Shown here in pieces: positions 1 to 11,355 of a stretch of 64,000 bases of DNA; position 1 is the first letter of the stretch, and each line of letters opens with the position of its first letter. The notes beneath the pieces were generated by a model, which was given only the letters and a program-made list of their open reading frames with translations, searched no databases and had not been told where the DNA came from. The position numbers and the translations under genes are program-made. Source of the DNA: Rhexocercosporidium sp. MPI-PUGE-AT-0058 (taxonomy: Eukaryota; Ascomycota; Leotiomycetes; Helotiales); assembly GCA_020746875.1 (NCBI GenBank), contig JAGTJL010000017.1:558001-622000 (forward strand), read 5' to 3'.

Positions 1-103
1 AGCTTGAGGGAGAGGGAGAGGGGGATGGAGGTGGGAGGACGCATTTTAAGCTGACGGAAGGTGTGGTGGTTGTGATGGGTGGGTAAATGGTTGATAGTTC
101 GGT

Positions 104-127
104 GGTGTGGGTGGGTGGGTGGATGGA
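104..127. repeat. GTGG/GGAT low-complexity tract
   Basis: A run of GTGG units grades into GGAT units. It is a simple-sequence tract with no coding support. Confidence 0.6.
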
Positions 128-316
128 TGAGGTTGGGTGTGGCCAATGAGAGGGGGTCTCGTGATTTACATGTGATCGAGTACTTCATAACCAGTCAACA
201 CAGTTCCGAGAATATCCATCCTCCCCAGTTAATTACCGTACCAATTCAGGTTCCGTATCTCACAGCATCGCAAGAAACAAGAGTCTATTCATCACGTTGC
301 ATTGTTCCATATCATT

Positions 317-352
317 TTCTTGTTCTTGTTCTTGTTCTCGTTCTCGTTCTCG
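317..352. repeat. Compound hexamer microsatellite (TTCTTG)3(TTCTCG)3
   Basis: Three perfect TTCTTG units (317-334) are followed by three perfect TTCTCG units (335-352). One T/C substitution separates the halves, which suggests a unit mutated and was then re-amplified. It is non-coding as far as I can see. Confidence 0.85.
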
Positions 353-769
353 TTCCGGACGTCTCCCTCAATCACGGAGACAAGCAAGGGCATAACAAAC
401 AGCATCACCTTCCCAAAGTCCGCTCTCACGCATCAAGTCCTGAAATTCAACACCGAAAACAGGCACGTGCAAATCAAAGCCCAGCAAATAGCCAGATCCA
501 AAGCACAACAAATCCAGAACTCCGAAAAGCAGAAACCGCCAATACTTCCTTGACAAGCTAATCGCAGCCAGTCGCCGCTAGATCAATTCTTTTCGCATAC
601 TTCTATAGATGAGAAGCAGGGAAGGGAGTTACCTGATCAGACACTTCTTGATCAGAGCCGTGGACTAGGATGGTGGAAGAGACATGATCATAGCCACAAT
701 TTCTCATTGGCGCAGAGGTGTCAGGGACAATGATTTCCGCAGGCTGTCTATCACCATACTTGCATGTGC

Positions 770-2336
770 TCACGGCTGTTCAACCCACGGACAACGGCTA
801 CCACAAATGTCAGCATTGAAACACCCTTCATATCCAATTCCTCAGCGATGACTTCACTTACCAAACCCCACACTTCCTCAAAGCGTATACATTGATCCGA
901 TTCCACTTCTCAAAGCACTCCCGATGAACGTTATATCCACATTGCCCTTGACACCAGATCGTATCATCTGGATCGTCGAAGTCTTCTGTGCAGATATAGC
1001 ACTCTGTGGGGGGTTTGCGTTTGGGTACGTAGTGTCGAGCTGGCGTGGCATCTGCAGCTGCTGGACGTGCCCTCGGGTCCTCAGCAGCAGGCGAGACGAC
1101 AGCTTCTTCGGTTGCATCGTCCTCTGGCTCTCTTGCTTGGTTGTGAATGGGAATGAAGCGTACAGCTGGAGCTGGGATAGCAGGAAGTCGTGCAAGAAGC
1201 TCGGCTTCAGCACGTTCGACCCTCAGATGTTCAGCTTGCATACGTTCGGCATGGTCAAGTCCGACACGATCTATCTGGCCACGAAGTCTTTGTATGTCTG
1301 CCGCAAAATCAGGTACTATCGAGCGAGGTACAGCAGCTGCAGGTCGAGGTCTGTATCCCTCAGCCGCTTGACGTAGGTGAGGGCGAGGCTCATACTGCCT
1401 GTCTTGGATCTCGGGCTCGTGTCTGATTTCAGATCCGAGAGCTGGGGATGGACGGGGAGCCCAATCTTGAATCGCTGGCTGTTCTCCGTTGGGGTCAGGT
1501 CGGAGTTCTGCTTGTTGCTGTGCAAGTCTTCTTTCTCCTGCTCTAGATGCGGGAGCGGCTCTGTTGACATAGGGGTCGACATTGGGCTGTGCTACTTCTG
1601 GAGCTGGCTCTTGGATGGGCTGCTCTGGGTATGGTTGCGGGCTGTGTGCTTCCATTTGAGGAGCTGGCTGTTGTTGCGGTGGGGGTTGTTGTTGGTGTCT
1701 AGGACGATATTGTACTTCGACGTCAGGAGGTGGTGGCTTTGAACATGTCAGTAAGTGCGTGCACAAGAAGGGGATATGCCAGAGGATACTCACATTCTCT
1801 CTCGCACTCCGAGGCGCTCTCTCAGCAACAGGTCTCGGCTCATGCACCTCCAGATCCGGAACTGAAGGCACTCTATCTCTCCGAACAAATAGCCCTTCTT
1901 CAGGTCTTAGCACAGGATTTGGTACAGGCGCTGGACCCCCACGACCATATCCCCTCTCAGCAAGTCCCCTCGAAACCCTCTCATCTGCAACAAACCGCTC
2001 TACAATATCCTTCCACTTCGCACCAACCGCCTCAGCTTGGGAATGTCCAGGCTTCTTATGCCATCTCGGACACGAGGTCAGCCCAGCGATTCGAACGAGT
2101 GCTCGTGCCATACTGTCGCTCACTCCCTCGGAAACGACATCGATCCACGCGAGGGCGTCAAGTGCGTGGCAGGCTTGTTCTTTGCACTCGTTGCTGAGCA
2201 TGGCTTGGCGGCAGCGGCGGGGTCCTTCTTGTGGTTGGCCTTTCTTCTTGTGTGGGGTTACGATGGCTGTGCATGTGAAGCCTGACTCGGATGGGTCGAC
2301 TTCTAAGAGGCTTCTGGGATCCCAGAAGGCCGGCAT
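770..2336 (-). CDS. RING-finger protein, proline/glutamine-rich middle, C-terminal RING
   Basis: Probable E3-type zinc-finger protein of 481 aa in three exons: 2336-1794, 1736-862 and 797-770. The first intron (1793-1737, 57 nt, GTGAGT...AAG) is a multiple of three without a stop, so an unspliced reading runs straight through it. The second intron (861-798, 64 nt, GTAAGT...TAG) leads to a 28-nt last exon. The middle is rich in Pro, Gln and Arg and looks disordered. A basic, coiled-coil-like stretch precedes the RING. The finger starts with CYIC and continues through CGYNVH and CFEKW. Without the last splice the protein ends before the final zinc pair; the 28-nt exon supplies CGVCRCPW, the expected CxxCRxPW ending. 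Zinc-finger identity is firm. Ubiquitin-ligase activity is family inference, and substrate and location are unknown. Confidence 0.82.
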
Positions 2337-4075
2337 TTTGGGTGTGTCGGTAGACTTTTCTTGGTTGGGCGTTTAAGTATGACAGTGACGTTGATGATGA
2401 GGAGGAGACGAAAGAGAGGAGTCTCCAGCAAACATATGTGTGTAATTATGCTCCCTGGCTACCCTGGATCCGTCACCGAACTGCAAATACCTCCTCAATC
2501 GACTAGCTTCGATGTTCTTTGGAGGGTTTCTAGGAACTTCTTTCCTTCTCACAATATCCAAGGAAATGCAAAGACCTACAGGTAGAAGGCAACAGGTTCT
2601 ACGCGCAGCAGCCTGACACGTAGCAGAACCCATAGTGCGACCTTTAACGGTAAACGGGCGGTGTTATTCGCTTCCAAGTGAATGCTGGGACGCTGGGATG
2701 CGACATAGGCCCGGTTAATCTTATCAGACTGAGATATGTCTCGCGGTTCCCTTGATGTATTTCCCTTCCTTTGACCAGACTCCGGTACCAAGAAAGACAC
2801 AGTAGAACTTGCAGAGTAGTCTTTCGTTTCATGTGCTGCTCAACGAGGGGGAAGGTAGAAAAGAGGGGTCGGTCTCGGGTGCCTGCGCAAGGGCTCGCTT
2901 AACGAACGTAAACATGGAAAACAAACGCGGGCTCCAGAGGGTCTAAGATTCACCCACTTGGCACATTTTCCAACGCCACCATCTACTGACATGGATTCTA
3001 TGGCCTCTGCCCAGACCCGGACAAAGACCAACCGTCGCGATTCTGCTGCAGTGGTTTGGTTCTGGAGTGGCGCAAGTAATCGCTCCGGGATCCGTCTGAA
3101 GGATGCAAAGGTGTAAGTGGAATCTTCTAGTCCTCGCTCTCAAATAGAATATTGCTGTATTTTCTGGGGTGACTAGGGATGGGAAAGTATTCCGGCGCAT
3201 GTTATGTAGTACAATTTCTGGTCAACAAAGCCGTGACAATAAGCAATTCTTCCTCAACGTATCGGCGCATGAAGGGTTTTTTGCCTGCTGCTCAGTAACG
3301 GATGGGTGCATGGATATTCAAGACAAACTGAGCATAAATTCAGAACGGATCTCTTTGAGCATCTTACCTTTCGGGGAAACAGTATCAAGGAAAGCACAAG
3401 GCAAAACCTAGAAAGACGGATGTTGTTTCTAGAGAGGGAGAAATTCGCCCTGAACAAGTCACTAAAGCTTTCTAAATATTGAAAGTCTGTGAAAATTGAA
3501 GATGGACAAACAAGCAAAAGCACGTTCTAGTCAACGCGACGCTCCGCCTAATATGAACCTCAGTTTCGCAATTATTCGCAGTATCCTCGTGCTGGCTCAA
3601 ATCTCGCCTCCCAGCTTGCTTAACGGAAACTCTCTTCGAAATATCTTCCAAAGATGTCTGGATGCATTGATTGGCAAGCTACATCTAGGCCACTCAATCG
3701 AATTATATGGGGTGCCCAAAAACAAGTTATCCTTCTCGGAGATACTTTCACAAACGGATTATTTAGCGATGCCCCCGCTCCCGAACATGGGCTCAATGTC
3801 TTCGCCAAGACCGAACAACACTCGAAATCCACCAACCGCCAGACTCTCCCAAGAGCCGGCTATTCATAATGCAGATCGAAATCGGAATCCACCTTCGAGC
3901 GAGGCATGTCCCTCCCTTTCCTTCCTATTTGGGCATTTTGAGTCCTTGTGCTCCGTACTCATCCCCAATTGTGCCAGGATTATTCACATAAGATGCTGGG
4001 CACCGCCACATTTGGTTTGATGGCTAGCTTTTGGCTGACCCTCAATTCATATTGCTGATTTGATAAACTGCAGAA
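2337..4075. other. 1.7-kb intergenic region between divergent genes
   Basis: It lies between the starts of the RING gene (-) and the PL4 lyase (+), so it must hold both promoters. An open frame at 3496-4020 (+) starts with a non-ATG codon, resembles no family I know and shows no splice logic, so I do not call it. I see no repeat or RNA gene. Confidence 0.5.
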
Positions 4076-6008
4076 ATGAAGTTCTTTAGCTCTGTGTTGT
4101 TAGCTGCTATCAGCCTTCCATCTGTTGCATGGGCTGCTTGGGGATATACCGACAATGGGAGCTCATATGTCATCGGTACTTGCTCAAACATCCTGGATGG
4201 CAAATAACATATGCTGACCCCACCAGATACTGGGTCTCAACTTGTATTCGCGGTTTCGAAGAGTAATGGCGACATCACTTCTATGAAATACAGAGGCACC
4301 GAGACGAATGGCTATCAGGGCAAGAATTCTCACGTGGAAAGTGGATTGGGTACATCTGTTGTGACGATCAAGCAATATTCCAGTGAGTTTATCATAACTT
4401 CAAGAAGTCACTAGCTAACACTCTCAGCTCCAGCGAACATCATCCAAGTTACAGTAACTTACGGCACCCTTGTCCACACATATATTGCGAGATATGGAAA
4501 CAACAACATCTATATGCTCACCAACAAGGGAGATGCTTCCGTGAGTCACTTTGATCCCTACCAATACACACTCTAACCAGGCCAGGTTGCCGCATCTCGA
4601 TACATCGTCAGACTCGTCCCTGGTCTCCTTCCCAAAGCCCTCACGGACTCAGATTACTACGATGCCTCAACTGTCACGGTTGAAGCTTCTGACGTGACCG
4701 TATCCAGTGCAAACGGCTACACCAAGTCGAAGCATTACCAAGGGAGCAATTATGGCCGTACCATCGACTATGACTACGTCGGAAAAGCCACTTCAACCCT
4801 AGGAATTTGGCTTATCCGCTCTAACCGAGAGAAAGCTTCTGGTGGCCCATTCTTCAGATCTCTCGTTCGTGGATGCTCTCCTAATGCGGAAGATCTCTAC
4901 GAGATACTTTACTACAACATGGGTACCACTGATCCCCAGCGGTGGGGTTTACAAGGCCCATATGTGCTCTCATTCACAGACGGAGGTGCACCAAACTCCG
5001 CGCTATTTTCTCGAAACGTCGACTGGTCTTGGATGGACACTCTCGGTATTAAAGGCTGGGTGCCAGCTTCAGGCCGCGGTTTTGTCGCTGGTGTTGGGAT
5101 TAAGAACATGAAGGCTGGCTACACATATGTTGCAGCGCTTTCCAACACCAATGCTCAATACTGGGGCACCGCCAATCCAAGTACAGGCGCTTTCAGCATC
5201 GCAAAAATTCTCCCGGGTACTTACACGTTGACTATCTACAAAGGTGAAATTGAGGTACACACCTCAAGTGTTGTTGTCACGGCTGGAGGAAAGGTAGCAC
5301 TGAACTCGATCACCCCCACGGATCCGTCAGATACTGTTGCAATTTGGAGAATTGGTGAGTAAGTCCCCGAATCTCTGCCAGCTCGGATCTAACAAGTGTC
5401 AGGCGAATGGGATGGCTCTCCAAAAGGCTTTACAAACTTTGACAAGACCCCCATGCTGCCAACGTACATGCATCCAAGCGACAAGCGAATTGCAACTTGG
5501 AATCCCCCAAATTATATTGTAGGCACCAGTAGTACTGCAGGATCACTCCCCGGTTACATGTGGAGTATGGCCATCTTCTCGGAAGATTTCACTTCCTTAC
5601 TGACTGGTAATAGAGGATATCAATAATGGACACCTGATCTACTTCAAGCTCAACGCCGCTCAAACAGCAGCTGCTCATACCGTTCGCATTGGTATCACAG
5701 AAGCCTTCATTGGTGGCCGTCCTCAGATCACTATCAATAGCTGGTCGAGCAAAATTCCAGCTGCCACCTCTCAGGCCTCAACTCGAAGTTTGACGGTCGG
5801 CACGTACCGCGGGAACAATGTCATGCTCACAGTAAGTTGCCTCTCTCAAGCTTGGCATAAAGGCTCACAGAACCAGTATAATGTCCCAGCCTCTGCATTT
5901 TTAGCAGCAGGTCAATACAATATCATGTCCATCAACATTGTCAGCGGTAGCACAGGCACAGGATTTCTCAGCCCAGGTGTGTCTTTGGATGCCATTGACT
6001 TCATCTAG
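4076..6008 (+). CDS. Secreted rhamnogalacturonan lyase, polysaccharide lyase family 4
   Basis: 549 aa in seven exons: 4076-4175, 4227-4382, 4428-4540, 4586-5354, 5403-5564, 5614-5831, 5877-6008. Introns are 39-51 nt; the last acceptor could also be 5870, which adds two residues. Residues 1-20 form a signal peptide. The catalytic beta-sandwich follows, then a fibronectin-III-like middle (about 335-420) and a C-terminal carbohydrate-binding-like domain. Family members cleave the rhamnose-galacturonate backbone of pectin hairy regions by beta-elimination, outside the cell. Lys170 (150 after signal removal) matches the essential lysine of the Aspergillus aculeatus enzyme. The expected partner histidine, about 60 residues on, is not visible: the segment has Tyr228, Tyr232 and Tyr233 but no His from 200 to 280. 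Either the subfamily differs or activity is altered. The length fits the family. Confidence 0.9.
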
Positions 6009-6556
6009 TCTTGCACCGAGCACAAGCTCACTGAAAATAAATTCGGTGGAAGGTTTTGAAAACAAAAAATGGTCGACACGCTGATCACCTTTCTTTTCCT
6101 TCACAGCGATAGGCTTGTCGCTTGAAAAGGCCATTGAGATTGAAACAACAGCAATGCCTCTCATTTGGACATAACAGTCACATTCTCACTCCTGCAAATC
6201 ACATTACTTTAGTTGATGTCATCCTTATAAATTGATTCAGTAATAGATTTGTTTGAAATTTAACCTGCAATTTCGAGATTGAGTCTCGAGCGAGGTGATT
6301 CACTGCGTCCTAATGAACATTTTGCATTCTCCATATCAACATAGAAGTCTGCCAATTGTATCTAACGGCATTCCTTTCTTCTTCTTTTCGTACATGAACA
6401 GTGGGAATTTGCTAAGGAATCGAAGGAGCAAGATTTCCTCCAACTTAGCCATCGCCCCCTCCCAACTTCCTACTCTCCTTTCAACCTACAACTCAACAAC
6501 GGCGCGCTTGGTCTCGAACCTTCAGTACAACGTAACTATTCCCTTCCAGCATCAAA
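6009..6556. other. Intergenic region, lyase 3' end and dehydrogenase promoter
   Basis: An AATAAA-containing stretch about 30 nt after the lyase stop may serve polyadenylation. The rest is AT-rich and then C-rich just before the next start. No other feature is visible. Confidence 0.45.
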
Positions 6557-7907
6557 ATGGATCAACACCCCGCCCCTACATTACCTAAATCTATCCTCGT
6601 TGTCGGCGGCTGCGGTTTTCTTGGTCAACACATCATCCACTCCCTCCTCCACCAAACCACAACCTCACCACCTCCTAAAATCTCTGTCATCGATCTCAAC
6701 ACCCCCAAGAACCCCCACGGAGACGTCACATACCACATCTGCTCCATAACCTCACTCACAGACCTCCAACAAATTATCTCGACCATCAAGCCTCAAGTCA
6801 TAATCCACACGGCCTCCGTTCTCCCAAGCGTGATCCCAACAACCGATGCCGACGATGTGGAACTATTCACAAAGGCGAATGTAGAAGGAACAGATAATTT
6901 GCTAGAGTGTGCGAAAGGCGAGGAGTCTGTTGAGGTGTTTGTTTACACGTCCTCGGCTACGATTTTACAGAAAAAGGAGTCGTATATGGTGGTTGAGGAT
7001 GCAGTTGTCTCGGAGGTGCGGATCAACGTTAGTAGATTTGATCCGTATTCGAGCACGAAGGGTATTGCTGATACTTTGGTAAGCCCCCCTCTCCTGTTAG
7101 AGACTAATCCCGACATGTGGAAATGCCTCAGTGTTGACAACCCAAAGGTCCTCCTCGCCAATGATCGAAAGCCAGCCAAAGAAGGTGGATTGCGCACTTG
7201 CTGTCTTCGAATCGGTGGCATGTACGGTGCTGGAGATATGTCACTTACATGGCCTGCTATGGAAGCTCTACGCCTTGGTGAGACTCGCTACCAGATTGGA
7301 GATGGGTCAAAACACTCAGACTTCCTCGCTGTAAGTATTACATTCTTCTGAAATATCGATCTTACTGACCAAACCCAGGTCGAGAACGCAGCCCACGCCC
7401 ACATTCTTGCTATGAACGCCCTGCTAGCTGGGATCAAGAACCCAGATGCCCCAGTTGTCGACGGAGAAGCTTTCTTCATCACAGACGACAATCCGATGTC
7501 CTACTGGGCTTTTCGTCGAAAGATATGGGCTCACGCCGGTTACATTCAGAAATCCGAGGATACCAAGATCATCTCAGCTTCCATCGTTATGGCTGTTGCG
7601 TTCATTCTCGAGTGGCTTTACCTGATCTTTTCACTAGGATATAAGCAACCGAAGGTAAGTCTGATGCGATATCCTCCCCTATTGAACTGTGTCCAGATAT
7701 TGGGATGGGATTAACAATCTGTAGAATTTGAGAATGCGCAAATTGGAGTGGGTCTGCTTGAATCGGACTTTCGATACTAGCAAAGCGAAGGAGAGATTGG
7801 GGTATGCGCCGGAGGTGTCGACGGATGAGGCGTTGAAGTCGGCTGTTGAATGGGCTCTTGAGCATCAAGCTGTCATGGGGCTTTCTGATGAGAAGAAGCG
7901 CATGTGA
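6557..7907 (+). CDS. 3beta-hydroxysteroid dehydrogenase / ERG26-type NAD(P)-dependent dehydrogenase
   Basis: 387 aa in four exons: 6557-7078, 7148-7330, 7379-7654, 7725-7907. The first intron (69 nt) is in frame and stop-free, so retention would only insert 23 residues. The Rossmann motif GGCGFLG is at 17-23, the TSS active-site region at 131-133 and the YSSTK catalytic pair at Tyr164/Lys168, so all core SDR residues are present. A hydrophobic helix near residue 300 suggests ER membrane attachment, as in sterol C-4 demethylation enzymes. The family oxidises 3beta-hydroxysteroids; ERG26 oxidises and decarboxylates 4-alpha-carboxysterols. Because filamentous fungi carry several such paralogues, the true substrate (sterol or secondary metabolite) cannot be assigned. 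The gene sits beside a secreted lyase and a kinase-like gene, with no evident pathway link. Confidence 0.85.
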
Positions 7908-8077
7908 AGGGGGCCAGGCAGAGTTAGAGAGGCTTTATTGGTCTTCATGAACCGAAGTTCTTTTCAAAGTCGTTGTAGTCTGCTCAAGCTTCCCAGGGAT
8001 GATATACCAAAAGATTCAGAAAGAGAGCATCACAAGTTGTCATCCACACTTTGAACGAACAGGAGAGCATCCATCCC

Positions 8078-9236
8078 ATGCTTCCCACTGTGTGTATAGG
8101 GGAGGTATTGGCCGGGAGATATCGCATAGAGCACAAGCTTGGCTGGGGCGGCTACTCCACTGTCTGGATGGCTCACGATGTTCAGCACTCAAAGACTGTT
8201 GCTCTCAAGATTATGATTCCAGGCGAGAAGGGCGAATACGAGTATCAAATGCAAAACGAAATCCTTCAGACCGTCCGCGACACCTCTAATCTTGTTACAC
8301 ATCAAGGCTCATTCTTGCTGCCTGGAAACAGTGGTAAGCATCACCGCGTCCTGGTGATACCCCTTCTCTGCCCAAGCCGTCGCTACCGTGCCATACAATT
8401 GCTAGTGGCCACTCGTGTATCAGCTGCGAAACAGCTACTCGTGTCATTGGAAAGCCTCCACGATGTTGGACTCGTGCATCGCGGTACGCCCCCACCCCAA
8501 TCCTAGTCCTGATCTTTCTTTTCCTTTGTCAAGACTACAGTAGATGCTAATCCACTCCGCAGAGCTTAACGAAGGGGCTCTAATGTGGGAAATGCCCCTC
8601 TCTGTCGCTGAATACGATACGTCAACTAAGAACCAGTGGCTTGGCCGGCCGAAAAAGGTGTTTCTCGGTGATTATCTCTGGAAGCGCGGTGAGCTCGTAG
8701 AGCAGATGACTATGCCCTTGGGCTTGCTTGGGAGCAAGCTTTACTTGGGAGATTTCGGCCTCACGATCAAAGATGGAACCTCAGTGCGCATCAAGGAGCA
8801 AGCACCCTACTACTTATGTGCCCCAGAGAGGTTTCACGGCGCAGATCCAAGTCTTGCGAGCGACATGTGGAGTTACATGTGTCTCTTTGCAGCTCTGTAT
8901 CTTGGCAACAACGTTTTCTACGGTAATGGGGGCGGGTCGACGGCGTTCAGCTGGGTCGAACAGCTGGGAGCGATGCCTAGCCAATGGAAGAGGAGGTTTT
9001 GGTGGCCAGAGGAAGTTAATGAACCTTGGTATGAAAACACAACGACTCCTGATCCCGAGAGAGACCTTGCAACCAGGATCGCACGAATGCGGCCTGATAC
9101 TAGCCATGCTGAACGGGAACTTGTCCTCTCTATTATGCAAAAATCATTCTGCTATTTACCCGAACGACGCATAACCGCGGGACAGCTTTTGAAGGATCCA
9201 TCGTTTAGAGCAATCATGGACATATACCAGTGTTAA
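8078..9236 (+). CDS. SRPK-like protein kinase fold with degenerate catalytic loop (probable pseudokinase)
   Basis: 359 aa in two exons, 8078-8483 and 8563-9236 (79-nt intron, phase 1). The start is the first ATG in a frame open further upstream, so a missing N-terminal exon is possible. The glycine loop reads LGWGGYSTVW (21-30), close to SR-protein kinases. The ATP-binding lysine is Lys44, the helix-C glutamate about Glu61, DFG is 199-201 and APE 222-224. The splice builds the catalytic loop, and it reads H134-R-E136-L-N-E-G-A: the base Asp is Glu, the Lys is Asn and the Mg-binding Asn is Ala. The other acceptor (AG at 8540) hits a stop within about 10 codons. Nucleotide binding is plausible; normal phosphotransfer is doubtful. 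Its role is unknown. An intact SRPK-like gene lies 7 kb downstream, beyond the HET gene. Confidence 0.85.
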
Positions 9237-10004
9237 GCGTGCTAGGTTCAATAGTGCTAAGTAGGGTCAGAGCTAGAGGTAGCTCGAAATCAATTAGCAG
9301 TTTCGTGTTCAAGTTAAGTTTCTAGATAGTAAGTAGTCTAAGTATGTTCGCTAGAAGTTAGCTCGTATGGTGCTTCATTCTTAGTGGAGCTGTACAAATT
9401 TTCGATGCCTTAAAGCTGATGATTGTGAAGCATTTGCGTGGTTGCAACCAGCTGTAACAGGCGCCGCCTCCGACCCCGTCCCTAACCTCGACTCATCCTC
9501 GAATAAAATGGATCACATTTCAGCTATTCGGCGTATCGCGCTTCTATGTCAGGGAAAGACCCTCTCGCTCTCGTCTTGTGTTCATTGAGTCCCAAAGTAG
9601 TCGTCATAGTTACATTCGTACAGATTTTGACAAAATTTAGTCTAAGTAAACATCACATTGTGGTGCTTCTCAAACCAGAAGATACGCTCGAATCATATTC
9701 TAGCCGCCGAGCAAGCCCGGATGAATGGACTACCATGTGAAGGCGTTACGCCTTCCCCGCAGGAACGCCAACTGAAGCTATACCACTTTACGTCGCAAGT
9801 TTGCAACATAATGTAGATGTCTAGAGGCGATAGCATTCATAAAGAGGAGATGGGAAACTTAAAGTATCTTCATCAAGCCCAACCTGACAACTAACCCACT
9901 TAAGTCTCGTCTCATTCTACTCCTCTTGTTCCGTGATCCTTTTCCGTGCTCTCTTCGAGCACTCATATAGCCGAAAGATTCCCTCTCACTCTCTTTTTAA
10001 GGAT
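9237..10004. other. Intergenic region with TAG-rich 3' flank
   Basis: The first 150 bases after the kinase-like gene are unusually rich in CTAG/TTAG/GTAG words. The remainder is ordinary. An open frame at 9546-9740 has no recognisable content. Nothing else is seen. Confidence 0.4.
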
Positions 10005-10680
10005 ATGGCGACTCGGTACCCAAGAAGCCTGGGACTTGGCGTATGGGACGGCTCGATTGACAATGTCACAATTAGATGGAAGGAGGCTACGAAGGAGCGC
10101 CTATCTAAAGAGGCCGCAGTTCAAGGTATCGACCAAGCTACCATGAAAGCTTTGACGGAACATTTCCTCTACGAGACTGCCGTTCGACGGCGGAACACAG
10201 CGGTTGCTCTCAGGTAAGGACGTCTAGGAAATACCTGCGAAGATAATGTGGATAGAGACTCATTCGTTTTGATATAGGGCTGTGCCTCATGACTTTACTA
10301 TTGATAGCTCCCATCCTGAAAATGGGAGAAAACCTGATCCGAACCATGTTTCAGGTGAGCTCAGTGGGGGTCCAAATGGGAAGCGCGACGTGCATGTTTA
10401 CCTGGGTAATCTCGGCACTGGAAACGGGAAATACGATAATGCGACTGTCGTTGGAGAATCACTTACCAGGAAATCGAACAAGGGGCGAGAACGTGGCCCT
10501 GAGGGTGTTTCCACATGGGGCACGGCATCAACACCTGGTCCATCTGTAGCCACAAATTCAACTTATACGGCTTCAGCTTCCAATACCACGCCGATTGATT
10601 CTGGCTGGGTACTTGACGACACATACAACAAATACAAACGTTTTGATCCTACTACGAATCAGTGGGAGTGGGCGCCATAG
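10005..10680 (+). CDS. Small uncharacterised protein
   Basis: 203 aa in two exons, 10005-10213 and 10278-10680 (64-nt intron, GTAAGG...TAG, phase 2). I do not recognise a family. The N-terminal 70 residues are likely helical and charged (KEATKERLSKEA...). A Gly/Asn/Thr/Ser-rich linker without structure follows. The last 25 residues carry aromatic positions (GWVLDD, YKRFDP, QWEWAP), perhaps a short interaction motif. There is no signal peptide or membrane segment. The splice phase and the open frame across both exons support a real gene, but conservation cannot be judged. It sits between the degenerate kinase and the HET gene, all on the + strand. Confidence 0.6.
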
Positions 10681-11355
10681 TTATCCATTAGGAACACCAT
10701 GCTAGGGTCCTTATCGGGATAACGCGTCTGGTTCTCGGATTGGATATGATGTGTTTCTGCGTAGAATATTGGAAAATTGGTCAAGTTGAACGGAGCCACA
10801 AGCTTGGAGTCCCAGTCCTTTATTGGCTCCAAGGCCGCACACCAGGGCGAGCGTGCAACCAGGGTGCTACGAATTGGATTGTGCTTGCTGGAATGTAGGA
10901 CGTTGGTCTTGATTTTCTCATTTTTCTTTGTTATTGTCAACTATGCTACGGTCGCTAACAAAATCGGCTACCCCTCAAACTCTCCGTGTAAGTTTCAGCC
11001 CCGCTCGGAAGACAGGGATGCCCACAAAGGCCTTACTGAAATAGGCTAGGCGCTAGGCCCACGAGATCGGAAAACACATTTGAACGTGGCGCAAGATGAG
11101 GTCAAACTTCAGAAATGCGCAACATGTCCAAAAGACATAGGATTGCGCACGGATAATCGATCAATGTCAGCTCTTCGACTCCTCTCTACAGGAATGAGGC
11201 GAACGAATGCATCTGTATGACGCTTTATCCTACGTATAGGGCGATTCACACAATCCCCGGTCTATCTATATAAGCAAACACGACGTGCCCGTAAGGGAAA
11301 TCTTCATGTGGTGCTGTCAATATCGCCTGAACTGACCAGACATAACACTCCGATA
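10681..11355. other. Intergenic region upstream of the HET gene
   Basis: It holds a TATA-like element near 11267 (listed separately). A minus-strand open frame at 10659-10940 includes a short DNYGAH string resembling transposase DDE motifs, but nothing around it supports a mobile element. No gene is called. Confidence 0.45.
11267..11274 (+). promoter_or_regulatory. TATA-box-like element of the HET gene
   Basis: TATATAAG lies 82 nt before the chosen ATG at 11356, a plausible core-promoter position. It also supports that ATG over the longer upstream open frame, which has only a GTG start. Confidence 0.45.

Larger units (their letters stand above)
1..769. other. Gene-poor left edge with low-complexity tracts
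   Basis: I see no supportable gene here. Open frames on both strands are short and low in complexity. The stretch holds a GTGG/GGAT-rich tract near 104-127 and a hexamer repeat at 317-352. It lies downstream of the minus-strand RING gene that ends at 770, so its right part should be that gene's 3' UTR. Confidence 0.5.

Noticed and set aside
1759..2376. 205-codon + strand open frame over the RING gene
   Set aside because: Antisense shadow of the minus-strand coding sequence, with no domain content.
3496..4020. 174-codon open frame upstream of the PL4 lyase
   Set aside because: It has a non-ATG start, no family resemblance and no consistent splice signals, and it lies in the lyase promoter.
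10659..10940. Minus-strand frame with DNYGAH, as in Tc1/pogo transposases
   Set aside because: The string stands alone, overlaps the antisense of a real gene end, and no terminal repeats or further transposase motifs are present.
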